From Dillenia suffruticosa (lineage: Eukaryota; Streptophyta; Magnoliopsida; Dilleniales; Dilleniaceae), in contig JAVTVX010000026.1 in the NCBI GenBank assembly GCA_033439265.1, positions 12,897,001 through 12,961,000 on the forward strand: a stretch of DNA of 64,000 nucleotides, written 5' to 3'. A program made the translations under genes and the position numbers. The notes beneath the pieces were generated by a model. It worked only from the letters and a program-made list of their open reading frames with translations, had not been told where the DNA came from and made no database searches. Shown one piece after another: positions 1-11,130 of this stretch; positions within the stretch are counted from its first letter, which is position 1; each line of letters begins with the position of its first letter.

Positions 1-555
1 CTGTGGATGATTAAATGCACACAGGACACTGCAATGGTCCAGCTTGTTGAGCAGGGTGATTGGTATTATATGACCCCCATCTGGTATTAATCAACTACGA
101 TTGTCAACCCAATCCTTGAGCATAACCTGAAGAGCAAAAACTGTAATGCCTTCAATAATTATTCACTTCCCAGCTCTCCTTTTATTTCCTTTACCATGAA
201 CAATCTTACCTTGTTGAAGTGTAAACCAAGGGATGGCGATGATCCAAGTCCAGCGACCAAGGAATACTCCAAAGGTTATTTGCATTATGATGATTGCCCA
301 GGCTTTATTATCTACTATGATCCTTCAAACTCTCACCTTCCAGCTCCTGGGATTCCTCTGCAGCATTGTTCTGTTATTCAGATGCCGAGGAAAAGGTATC
401 GTAAAAAATCAACTTCCACAAACCTGTTTCAAATACTTACATCAATATCACCCTTGAATATCAAGTGACTTCGGAGCATCTTGACTGCCACTCTAAAGGC
501 CGCCAATGTGTTCAAAATGACTCCAGGACCGTTCAATGTAATGGTTTGAAAAAAG
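1..555 (+). pseudogene. LRK10L ectodomain exon 1 fragment (block A, partial)
   Basis: This is the 3' part of an LRK10-like receptor kinase exon 1 whose 5' end lies outside the window. It aligns base for base with 33384-33944, and in protein terms with the WAK-type ectodomain of the complete gene at 3368. It keeps the Cys-rich CPGF-type block near 296-310 and the Asn/Leu-rich MNNLTL motif at 196. It is broken: a TAA lies in the region around 88-90, further stops and frame changes follow after 460, and the C-terminal ECLDCHSKGG motif has degenerated to EHLDCHSKG. The exon-end splice donor (GTATGAG at 556) survives. No transmembrane or kinase exon follows before the next gene, so this is a relic and not a 5' exon of gene A, which has its own exon 1. 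Confidence 0.85.
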
Positions 556-2895
556 GTATGAGCGTCATTGCCTGAGTTTTTTTTTTTTCTTTTTGCTCTT
601 GAATGACTGCTTCTTTTCTCTGTAGAGCACCGCAACTTAAACCTCTTTCTTTCCTATTTAAGATTCTTCATATTTGCTTAATTCTGTTTGTCATAGTGGC
701 AGAATTAAAAAGATAATGGTTTTCCTGCATGATTGTCCAATACCATTTTACTTGAACCATTTGGATTTCAGTAGAAAAGGGGAAGTGATCTATATATAAA
801 TATACAATTCATAAGAAAAGAGAGAGAAATAAACATGGTCAATTATTTAATGGTTATAAAGAGGGTAAAGTATTAAAACATCTGCAAATTACTTGCAGTG
901 CCTTTCCAGTTTCATCCGTTATTTATTTATTTATTTATTTTTTCCTGGAGATCTCCTTGCTTTCTCTCACTGAAAGTCTTCACGAATTGCTAATTGAACA
1001 TATTCTTGAACTTGCTTATCCCCTGTATTCTTTTCTGCTGTCAGTTTGAAATTTGAAGCTCAAAGGGTTCACTCGGTACACAAAGTACTCCTCGGTTTAG
1101 TGCGGGGTAAGGGGAAGGTTAGCGTATATGTACGCAGCCTTCCCATTGCATTTTTGCAAAAATACTGTTTCCACATCTCGAACCCGTGACCTCAAGATTA
1201 TCAAAAGATCAACTCAACCGTTGTTTCAAGATTTGCCCCCCTCATTGGAATTTGAAGCTTAAGACCCAAAAACAGTCTTAGCCCTTATTGGATAGACTGT
1301 AATTCATCAATGCTTTTTGATTGGGTCTGCAATGATGACCTTCTCCTCCACGAGACTTTTATCCATACTTCTAGTGCTGTTCAAGATTGGCTATGACAGA
1401 AGTTCAGTTTGGTGGTGTGTAGACATACTCGACTTACTCCTCATTGGGAATTTCTCTTCTTCCATTATTTCTGAAGTTTGCTATTACAATCTTGTGTATC
1501 TGTTCAAGTCTGTTATCGTAGACTTCACCAATCGCCTTTGCTATTACAGCTCCTGTAGTGAGTCTATGGATTGTATAAAGGTGTGTTGTCGATATAGTAC
1601 GCTGAGTGAAGACTGCACATAACCGTTTATGCACAATGTCTGGCCTAGAAAGGGTTGGATTGTAGTGCGCGGTCACAAGTTAACGGTGGCATTTGTTGTT
1701 TGAGAACTAAGGTCTGCCTTGATTGGAGAAGTAGAGGCTAGCAAGTAATGTGTTTTGGTTCCCATTTTCCGAGAGAACTACATTTGAAGCAGTTTCATGG
1801 GGGAAAGGAAAATCTAGAAACGAAGATGGTGAGTAATTTCACTTGAACTTTTCCTCATATTCAATCCCCCGAAATTCATTCTCCTGCTGTGATACTACAT
1901 TTTTCATTTTCATTTTCTAACCCCTCCGATCCTACAGGATACTAAGGTGCCAAAAGAAAACATTTTTCATTTTCTAACTTTAATTTTTCACTATATTTTT
2001 AGTTTTTTGTACAAAAGAAAGATTAAAAAACAACTTTATTTCTCAAAGTTTTATATATTTTTTCAAGTTGGATATAAGTGTAATTGAATAAAAGTAGTAG
2101 AATATTTTGGTTTATAACTCAAGTATAATAGTTCTTAAATGAAAATGTTGGAGTATTTTTGTTCAAACAAATCATAAATTTGGTGAAAAATTATGGAAAA
2201 ACAAAAAAAAATATTTACCTTTTTCCACTTTGGAAAAATATTATTTAGACCCAAAATTTCGTTTTCAACATTATTCTAGAAATTTTAAATTATCCATAAA
2301 AATATGAGTATCAAGAGTTTAATTGAGAAAATGATTTTAAATAGGAATGAGAGACGTGAGAGAATTCGAACAGTTAAAATAATGCACTTTTATTATTATT
2401 ATTATTATTATTGTTATTGTTTTTGTTGTTATTCTCATAAGTTTTGAGTAATTTATTTTTATTTTTTTATTTTCTTAGTTTATTTTCTTTATTTTTGTTG
2501 TTAAACTTTTATTTGACGTTATTTTTTTTTCTCTCCTCTCTCGTACATTTATCTTTTAAATCATCGGGTCCAAAGTTTAGGACTAAGGCCTATGTTTTGT
2601 TGCAGTTGTTTTGGAGAGGGAATTGGAATAATATTCCGCTTTTGAACCGTCCCTAAGCATCTTTGACATTTATTTTTATATAACATATAATATTTTTTAA
2701 GCCTGAAGACTAGAAACCCTCATCTTTTGGTATTGTCATCATCAATCATTTGAAACAAGACTCATGGGAAGTTCCGTTATCTCTAAGGTGCGTGGACATC
2801 TTCAAACCAGCCAAAGGCTTAATATAATCTCATAGAATTCCTATTTTTTGGACCTGTATCTCGAACATAAAGAGAAGACAAAATCTTGGTCAATA
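556..2895. other. Paralogous non-coding flank, block A
   Basis: No gene is supported here. The stretch aligns with 33945-34332 plus 37418-39305 in block B, so it is ancient duplicated flank between psi-exon 1 and the complete LRK10L gene. ORFs near 1317-1676 have counterparts at 37678-38022, but they carry indels between the copies and show no recognised domain, so they are treated as chance. From about 1960 to 2560 the DNA is AT-rich, with an ATT-type microsatellite near 2391-2420 and poly(T) runs. Confidence 0.6.
1061..1248 (-). mobile_element. Au-like SINE insertion with target-site duplication
   Basis: An insert of about 188 bp is flanked by the 11-bp direct repeat AATTTGAAGCT (1050-1060 and 1249-1259). 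The paralogous flank in block B (around 37517-37535) has a single copy of that repeat and no insert, so it is an empty site. Read on the - strand, the element has a B-box-like GGGTTCGAGA, then an AAGGCTGCGTACATATACGC segment and a 3' end reading TACTTTGTGTACCGAG, which resembles the Au family of plant SINEs as I recall it. SINEs of this kind are transcribed by RNA polymerase III and mobilised by LINE enzymes. Confidence 0.8.
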
Positions 2896-3102
2896 CTGAC
2901 ACTTGTAGGCGTAGATAGAATGAACAGCTTCATCTCTTAATCAGGTCGGGAGTTTAACTCCCTCTGGGTATGGAAAAAATAATGTTGGGAGACCCGCCCC
3001 CAAAATGGGCCCTATAACGGTCGATCCAGATTAGTCGGGACGAAATTCCGGATATTAGGTGATGGCTAAGCCATGGTACCAAAAAAAAAAAAAAAAAAAA
3101 AA
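2896..3102 (+). mobile_element. tRNA-type SINE with poly(A) tail
   Basis: A 207-bp insert ending in 22 A residues (3081-3102) is flanked by imperfect repeats CTTGGTCAATA (2885-2895) and CTTGCTCAGTG (3103-3113). Block B (39298-39312) has the uninterrupted site, proving insertion. The head has an A-box-like TAGGCGTAGATA and a B-box-like GGGAGTTTAACTCCC, typical of a Pol III promoter. A degenerate relative lies at 14328-14488, so this is a repeated family in the genome. Confidence 0.8.
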
Positions 3103-3114
3103 CTTGCTCAGTGG

Positions 3115-3160
3115 GGAAGTTGAGCGGAAGTCCTTTCTGACCGGCCAATCAAAGAAAATG
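3115..3160 (+). promoter_or_regulatory. Conserved upstream CCAAT module of LRK10L copies
   Basis: The block GGAAGTTGAG, followed some 30 bp later by CCAATCAAAG, lies about 253 bp before the LRK10L start codon. The same pair recurs at 30719, 32954 and 39311, upstream of the other copies, at nearly the same distance from the ATG where one exists (263 and 266 bp). A CCAAT box is a common plant promoter element. Conservation among recent paralogs alone does not prove function, but the constant spacing suggests core promoter or 5' leader. Confidence 0.45.
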
Positions 3161-3367
3161 TTCGCCTGACTCCGAAAGTAGTTCTCATTTGCCTCCATAA
3201 ACTGCAATTGTTAAATCTTCTGCCTCTAAATTCCAAGTCAACTTCGGTGATCATTTTCATCCATACAAAAATTATCAACAATCTTGTCAAACCAAACATG
3301 TTGAGAAAAATCTTCTGAGTCATATAGAGCTGGTGTCATCTCGTAATGATCGGTTGTGGAAGTTAGG

Positions 3368-4121
3368 ATGGAAAATACAAGCCTAGTTTTAGTATTGCTT
3401 ATGTTGTTGCAACATGTGCCTGGCCAAACAATGGAAGAGGTTGAAATTTGTCCACCATACTTGAAATGTCCAGACCTCCAAGCACAGGTACCCTTCCCTT
3501 TCACCAATTCTACTCATCCAGATTGTGGTCTGTTGATGATTGACTGCACACAACCGCAGGCCATGGTCCAATTTGAGGAGAATGGAAAGTGGTACAACGT
3601 TACCTACATTGACCAATTCCCATATCAAGCAATAACATATCTTGACCCAGGGATTCAAAATTACCTGAATACCATGAATTGCGATCTGTTTAACAATTAT
3701 TCGATTCCTATTACTCCTTTTGTTTCCTATACCATGAACAATCTTACCTTGTTCAAATGTAACTCAAGTGATGGTAACAGTTCCACAAAGGAGTACTTCA
3801 CAGGTTACTCAATCTATAAAGGGTGTCCCGGCATCAATATCTACTACAATTATACAAATGGTGATGGTGTGATTCCTGGGACTCCTCAAGAATGTTCGGT
3901 TGTTAGGATTCCAAAGGCATGGGGCAATAAGGCAGCAAAATCAAACAACCTGTTTGAGTTAGTTAATGCAAGTGTCCAGCTTGATTATCAAGTGACTTCT
4001 GAGTGTCTTGACTGCCACTCTAAAGGTGGCCGATGTGATCAAAATGCAGGCCTGAGTGATTTTAATTGTGTCGGTCTGTTTGAGTATCCAACGAATGGTA
4101 ACAGATCATTTCTCTGCAGAA

Positions 4122-4173
<52 letters not shown>

Positions 4174-5701
4174 CCCCCCTTTCCTATTTAGACTGCTCCA
4201 ATTTAATTTGCTTCTATGTTTCTTTTTCTCTATAATTGAACTATGAACTATAATGATGAACACAAAAAACGCAAAACTAAATTTGTTCTCACTTCTATTG
4301 CAGGTAATAATAATAATAATAGGAAAGTGGTGATACTGGCAACAGGTAAATATGCCTCTTCTTCGCTGGATTTGAACTTTTGGAAGCCAAAAATTTACTG
4401 TCAACTTCTTTTTCCTCAGTAATCCCTGGAGCTGTACTCATAACACTGTTGGTGGCTCTCTTGATTTACCTGCGTCATCATCGCAAACAGGAGGGATCTT
4501 CGAACTTCCTTTTGGGGAGCACTTTCTCTGGCCGATCAAAATCAGACCTGGAAAAGAGTGCTATCTCCTACGGGGTACCGGTCTTCACATACAGTGAACT
4601 TGAGGAGGCCACCAACAATTTTGATTCTTCTAAAGAACTTGGAGATGGAGGTTTTGGAACCGTTTATTATGGTAAGAAGATACTAGAGTCTTAGATTCTC
4701 TGTCACACACCACAACATAAATTTAATTTACATTTTGATCCTATTCTCAATTAGGCAAGCTAAGAGATGGGCGGGAAGTAGCAGTCAAGCGCTTGTATGA
4801 GAACACCTACAAGCGCGTGGAGCAGTTCTTAAACGAAGTGGAAATCTTAACACGGCTGCGCCACCCAAATCTTGTAACCCTTTATGGCTGTACTTCATGC
4901 CACAGCCGTGAACTTCTCCTTGTTTATGAGTTCATCCCTAATGGCACGGTTGCTGATCATCTTCACGGCAATAGGGCAAAGGATGTTTCTCTGACTTGGC
5001 CTATTCGAATGAGGATTGCTATAGAAACAGCCTGTGCATTAGCTTATCTACATGCTTCTGACATCATACACCGTGATGTGAAGACTGCTAATATTCTCCT
5101 TGACAACAATTTTAGCGTCAAAGTTGCAGATTTTGGGCTTTCACGCCTCTTCCCTACTCATGCCACCCACATTTCGACTGCTCCACAAGGGACTCCTGGA
5201 TATTTAGACCCAGAATATCATCAGTGTTATCAGCTTACTGCTAAGAGCGATGTTTATAGCTTTGGAGTTGTCCTTATTGAGCTGATTTCTTCAATGCCTG
5301 CAGTTGATATAAGTAGGCATAGGCATGAGATCAATTTGGCTAACTTGGCAATAAACAGGATCAGAAACTCTGCTGTTGATGAGCTGATTGACCCACTTCT
5401 GGGGTTTGAGTCAGATTCAAATGTACGGAGGATGACAACATCAGTGGCAGAATTGGCTTTTCAGTGTCTGCAACATGAGACGGATATGAGACCTGCAATG
5501 GATGAAGTTTTGAAGACTTTGGAGAGAATTTCAAATGATGAGTATGAGGAGGAAGGTGTTGCTTCTGGAGTATTGAAGGATGTGCAGCCTCCAGCTTCTC
5601 CAGAATGTGATGAAGTTGTGTTGCTGAAGGATACGAGGCCACCGCTTTCACCGAATTCGGTAACAGATAAATGGGTTAGTGCTGCCTCTAGTTTGTTTTA
5701 G
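3368..5701 (+). CDS. LRK10L: LRK10-like receptor kinase with WAK-type ectodomain, complete gene (4 exons)
   Basis: Four exons: 3368-4097, 4304-4345, 4420-4671 and 4755-5701. All junctions are GT-AG and in phase, giving 656 residues, a normal length for the family. ATG 3368 is used because the open frame upstream starts only at a GTG. Residues 1-20 form a hydrophobic signal peptide. The Cys-rich ectodomain follows, with GUB_WAK-type CGLLMIDC and the WAK_assoc C-terminal motif SECLDCHSKGGRC. A single membrane segment (about 258-275, AVLITLLVALLIYL) leads to a cytosolic Ser/Thr kinase: P-loop LGDGGFGTVYYG (331-342), Lys353, HRD Asp449, DFG Asp467 and GTPGYLDPEY. It is therefore an active-looking RD kinase. 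The family sits at the plasma membrane and is linked to rust resistance, ABA and stress signalling; the ligand is unknown. Closest known relative by recall: Arabidopsis LRK10L1.2. An (AAT)n repeat lies inside exon 2. Confidence 0.93.
4125..4168 (+). repeat. (CT)n microsatellite in LRK10L intron 1
   Basis: About 22 CT units begin 27 bp after the exon 1 splice donor. The same repeat, shorter and interrupted by CCCT units, occupies the matching place in the truncated copy (56446-56490). It is likely to vary in length between alleles. Confidence 0.9.
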
Positions 5702-5804
5702 TTCTTAAGGTTTCTGATTCTCTTTTGACTTGGGGTAGATGGCAAGGATATGTTTAACACTTCAGGTATTGCATGAAAGTATATATGATAATACCTTTCT
5801 CCTG

Positions 5805-5890
5805 CCAATCAGCTTCGGCTGTAGTGGCACCTTCCCCTTCCCCTTATATAATAGGTTCGGGTTCGAGTTCTAACATGTACAAAAAAAAAA
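5805..5890 (+). repeat. Short tRNA-like SINE fragment with A-tail
   Basis: The 3' flanks of the LRK10L genes at 5701 and 58065 match until about 5803/58162. After that the block A copy carries GCTGTAGTGGCACC, then GGTTCGGGTTCGAGTTCT and a 10-A tract at 5880. These resemble A and B boxes followed by a tail. No clear target-site duplication was found, so the call is tentative. Confidence 0.4.
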
Positions 5891-7030
5891 TACATCTTCC
5901 TTTCGAAACCTTGGTTAAATGATTCTAGTGTTTTGCCATCCTCTGTCTCATTGTCTGCTTGTTTATAGATAGGCTAAAGTTGGAGGGAATGTGTACGGTG
6001 AACGGAGCTCTTGTTGTTATGCATCATGTTCATAATATGAAATTTGAACCCATTATCAAGTCCTGCATCCCTTTGGAACACACACTCTCTCTCTCAGTTG
6101 CAATGATGAACTTCCTCGAGCTCAAGTATCTCTTATGCAATGATGAACTTCCTCAATGCAGCAGAATCAATTATTGCTTTAACCTATGCGCCATGATTTG
6201 AAGTATTTGCGTCTGATGAATGGCCTACAAAACATGGTTTCTTCCTAAATATATTAGTCTCGTCTGTAATTGTCTGCTTTTCTTCCTCTCTTCATCGCTT
6301 CATTTTTGTGGTGGTTGTGATAAAAAGATTTGAACCAACAAGAGGAAGAGGATCTTAGTTAAGGAAGCAAGAAGGCTATGAAAATGAGGAATTAAAGCAC
6401 AAGTTTTTGCTATTCACCGCAATCAAACTCCATTATAACTCTCCAACACCACATTGGCCTGCCATGTCCATCCCCCCATATCTTCAACTTTATTGGCTTC
6501 TTTGAATATTATCCTTAAATGCATAGTTATCAGAACAAATATAAGCACCAAGAAAATGCCAGCAATAGTCACTTATAAACTCGTTTTGCATCAAGGATCC
6601 ATCTAATTGACAAAGCACCTTTAATGCAAGCGTAGTTAGAAAGTACAATCAAGCAGGGACACTAAGTTATCTTTTTGGGGAATACATTGCCTGACATAAC
6701 ATAACCAAGAGAGAGAGAGAAAAAAAAAAAAAAAAAAGCCCCCATATTGGAGCAAAGTTATTGCTGATATAATTGGTAGACTATGTCAGGGTGAAAACAC
6801 CCCATATTATCGGCTCCAATTGCATTTTTTTGTTTCCCCGTTTACAACTGAATTATAAAAAAAAAAAAAAAAAAAATGAATGTGGAGAAACTAATTTGAA
6901 CCAAAATGGTACAAGCTCGGGGGAAATTTTCATTCCAACCTTTATTCAAATCCACATTTGAGGTAATTCTAACTTTGAATGGATATCTCTCTACCTGGCA
7001 AGTTTGATTAGTGGGAAAGAACGCTTCTAC
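5891..7030. other. Intergenic, between LRK10L and NDT2 (tail to tail)
   Basis: I see no gene. The stretch holds the presumed 3' ends of the two convergent genes, a near repeat of GCAATGATGAACTTCCTC (around 6102 and 6139), and poly(A) runs near 6722 and 6858. Small ORFs here have no recognisable domain. Confidence 0.5.
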
Positions 7031-10000
7031 TCAATGCCCTGCTGTTAGCTGCTCCTTGCTTCCAAGAGAAATTGGTGGAGTCCTCTTATTAGAATCATTC
7101 TGTAACTGCCTTGAATTGCTATCATTTACTTTACTCCCTCCACTATTTTGCTTAGGAGGTTCGGCTTGAGAATGCTTCTCATTTGGATGTAGAACATGCT
7201 GCAAAAATCTATGGATCATCTCGAAGCTGGTAAAAGTAATCACAGCAGAAGGGGTTGTCCTCATTAAGTTAGTCCCACAACCGCGGTAGAATCCTGGAAG
7301 ACCCTCTTTTTGGAAGACCTTTTTGATGCAATCAAAGACGCCATTGTAGTGAATCTCAGCATTTCGGACCTGACCCTGCTCTTGCAGCCTGGAGCGTACA
7401 ACCTAGTGATGCATGAAAATCACAAATGACAACATACAGAATATGCAAGTAGCACATAATATTCTTAAGCAAACTTCCTAAATGGTAGCAATAGGGGAAC
7501 AGACCTCGTGTGGATAAGTCATTAAAGAGGCAAGCACTTTTGCTATGGAAGAAGCAATGGCAACACTGCCAGGACTCAGCTTATCAGCAGCTGTATTCTC
7601 TGCCAATCATACACAAGCAGTGTTAACACAATGAGGAATATAATAAATTTATAAACAGACATAAAAACACTAAAAATTGAAGGAACTAAAAATTTACCCT
7701 TCTTTGCCAAATAGGACTTGATTTTTTCGTATGCTGGAAATTGGATGGCAACATGACTTACCCCAGCTAATGAAGCCAAAAGACCACTGTTTTATGTAAC
7801 AAAAGAAAAAACACAAATCACCAGATGAAATTTTTCAAGCATAAGATAGATAAGTAACAGTGATATCAGCATCATAAGTATAGTAACTAACCTGTATAAT
7901 CCCCGCCGACCTTCCTCTAGTGTAATTCTTCTCAAAGCAGAAAAAACACTATCGTATGGAACCACACCTGGCCTCATTCCCTGTGTCTAATTGAGTGAAA
8001 ACAAATGAACATTCAGAAAGAGGAACTGTAATTGATACACAAAATAAATGTAGGTGAGAAAGAAAAGAGCTATAAGATATTTACAAACATAAATCATCTT
8101 ATGCACAGGCTTGCTTTAGTGTAAAGTAATTGATAAATGAGTAAATATATAATTCATATAGTTTATCATTGACCTCTACATCATGCATGCCTTGCTTTCA
8201 AACCATCAACTATTTTAAAGAAGATACACCATCCACCACCCAAACTCATGTACTTAGCAAAAAACCCTTAATGTCTGTAATTATTAAAGGTGAACCCACC
8301 TCAACAAAGCATTACAAGCACAAGTTTCTGCACATTTGCAATTAATAAATGAAGGTCAAAACCCTCTTTCTAAGAAAATGGAAACAATAAGTGGTAGTTT
8401 CCATAAAACCATAAACAATTTTTTTGGCTGTCCAAGCCCCACATATGTGAAGGGCATCATCTAACTCATAAACCAGATACATACTTGAAGCCTGGTCTTC
8501 ACAACCCATAGAGGATTTGTTGTAATGGATGTGGCAGCTCCAGCGCCTGCAGCAGCTATCATGTTTGCACCAAGTGTAAGTTGGCCATTGGCATCCACTA
8601 CATCAGCACAACATAGGCATCAAAAGAAACTCAAATACCCATACTTCTAATGCTCAGAAGAATGGATCCTATCAATCTTAGACAACAGATATTTTAAAAG
8701 GACTGACAAATATGATGTGAAATCTTAAGAAACCAGTAGCTTCAGAAACCAACCATGTGAATGAAGCATGCCTTTGAGTTGCTCATAAACTCCAAAGTAA
8801 ACCTATGTACGAAATGAACATTGTTGTCATTTACAGAAATACAAAGAAGATATCAAATATGTGCTATATATGCTGTTTCAATTCGTGAAAAACCACTCTA
8901 AAGTTATTACATCTTTTGCCATGTTATAAATTTCAATACAATGACGTAGGTTAAAAGAGGCATGTCATATCTTGCTAAACCCCCAGCAGAGTTCATATTA
9001 CACGAGTCAGGAGGCTAAACAAATCTTTACAATATATGTATGAACACACATGATTGAACTATATTTGCTTTTTGTAAGATAAGCTAATCCTGGGAAATAG
9101 AAATTTCACTTTACTTAAAACCCAATGCCATCTGTACATGATGACATCCATGTTACAGACACACAATCATTATACCTTGTTTACCTGGAGAGAATGTACA
9201 AGCAGTAAGCTCGTCCACAATGAAAATTCTCATTGAGAGTTGGATGAAAAAGAGATAGGTCTCACTAATCATACCATCAAACACATGGCAAACATAATTA
9301 TTTAGCAGAGAGTTGATAGCCCACCTCTTCATTGTCTCACGAAAATAGCACTCAACATATCACATGTTCTTTACCTAATGTTCTGAGTTAAGTAATAACG
9401 ACAATAAAAACCCTTTGTAAACCCATACTCCCCCCACCTCTCTCTCTCTCTCAACTGGGGATTGGGTTTTTATCTACAACCTAAAAGTGATATACAACTA
9501 GAGATTTCTTACTCAAGATGATGCATACCAAAAGTTCTTAATCAAGATGATACATTCAGAACAACAGAACCCATAGAAAATACCATAAGAAAAGAAGACA
9601 GTGAGTTTGGTTTTTCCTCAAATGTACTTAATTAATTTCTATCAAAATAGGCATGCAAGTTTTAAAGAGAAGCAGGAACAGAAAGATTAGTAGACAAAGT
9701 CTCTTACCGCCCAATTTGGAATAAGAGCTAGAATGGTTGGTGAAAGTCCACGATACAACCCTCTTACACCTTCAGTTCTTACTACATTCTGGAGGCTTGA
9801 GATGATGATACTACCTGATTAACAAGCAATAGGTTATCATAAAAAATGCAACAAATGTAAAATGCCAAAAGTATTGACATATGCTTTAGATGACAACCTA
9901 CGAGCTTGGACATAGGACACAGGATGCATGACATGAAATCGATAGGGTCATTTCTTCAAGTGTCAGTGCAATGTATATCGTAACTTCATATCCAAATCAG

Positions 10001-10867
10001 TTTGTCATAAACAGGTTACACAATTTCTATTCTTTTCATTGTTATCATCTCTGTGATCACCTTCTTTCATGCGGGACAAGAGTTTACATGTGCCATAGAA
10101 ATAACATCAAAAAATCCAGGGGGTATCCATCTCAAAAACCATTTCCAGCTGGTGAATCAACAAATACCACAATTCAAGAACCCTTACCATTTTCCCAGGT
10201 TTCACTTGGGAAATTTTGCAAGAACCCTAATACATTATCTAAAAGATGTTCTTAAACAATGTCCAGATCTTCTGGGCCTAGTTACATATCATTTCAATTT
10301 CAATCACTTTTGCTAGTCTACTCATACTTCATTTCAACATCAAATAGCATGAACTCTTCAACAAGGCAAGAAGACAAAGTTCCATTTACCTTTGTGGCCA
10401 GTATCTGGAAGGCCATAGACCTGTAACCTCGTCTTAATCACATCCAACGGGCACACAAAAGCCGCGGCAATAGCACCTGCTAAATGTCGCGTTAATCCCC
10501 AACAGCTAAAAAATACTACCAATTATTCCTATGAAAAAAAAAAGGCATCTGTCAACTATCTGCACATGCAAGAGTGCATAATGCAGACTAAGATACTTAC
10601 CCCAAAATCGAAGAACCCACAATTCGAATTATGAATCAGTAACAAACATTACCTACTAAATCTGATAATTTCACATGATGGAAGAAACAGATCAAATAGT
10701 AATAACAATGTCCAATAATAGAAACTCTAATCATCAATTATTCCAGCTTGAAAAGAAATGGAAGATTCTGAGGAAAGAAAGGAAAAACCTGCGGCGGCAC
10801 CAGCACCGGCGTTGCAGATTATGTCTTTGGCGGTATGGCGTTTCTCGGATCGCCTACCGCCGGTCAT
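7031..10867 (-). CDS. NDT2: Mitochondrial-carrier-family NAD+ transporter, NDT2-like (9 exons)
   Basis: Nine exons on the - strand: 10867-10789, 10476-10390, 9814-9708, 8802-8754, 8597-8485, 7986-7892, 7786-7698, 7599-7505 and 7402-7031. Every intron is GT-AG and the phases join to 361 codons; Arabidopsis NDT2 is of similar length. The protein has the three repeats of the SLC25 carrier fold, with signature motifs PLDVIKTRL (36-44), [10 protein letters not shown] (135-144) and YPHEVVRSRL (about 235-244). The Trp in NPLW is characteristic of the NAD+/folate/pyrimidine-nucleotide branch. The start MTGGRRSE and the ending ISLGSK match NDT2 as I remember it. NDT carriers move NAD+ into organelles in exchange for AMP or ADP; NDT2 is placed in the inner mitochondrial membrane. 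The polar C-terminal tail (about 290-361, many Asn, Ser and Lys) is family-specific. The gene is intact, free of insertions except in introns, and is the only housekeeping gene in the window. Confidence 0.95.
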
Positions 10868-11130
10868 ATCGAAGCCCTAAATCTCAGAATTTCCAAGCCT
10901 CCCAAAACAAAAAAAAAAAAAACGAATTTTAGTGTTTTAATTTAAGAACTCCAATGAGACAAACAAAGGATCGCATCGCAGATTTATAAACCCTAGCTCA
11001 TTCGGTGTTAAATTGACCAAACATTGAGCTCCATAAATTCTTGAATTTTGACTCTGAGAGAGAGAGGGGGATCGGGAGTTAATTTCTCCGACGTGCTGGA
11101 CGGTGTCGGGAAAAAGAGAGAACGAGGACT
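10868..11130 (-). promoter_or_regulatory. NDT2 5' leader and promoter region
   Basis: This is the sequence upstream of the NDT2 ATG. It contains a CT-rich tract on the gene strand (GAGAGAGAGA near 11056) and an AAACCCTAG motif (telo-box-like, at 10989-10997 on the + strand), both frequent in plant housekeeping-gene leaders. No clear TATA box could be assigned. Confidence 0.4.

Noticed and set aside
1317..1676. ORFs on both strands shared with 37678-38022
   Set aside because: Shared because the flank is duplicated. The copies differ by indels that change the reading frame, and no domain, signal or splice context supports a protein.
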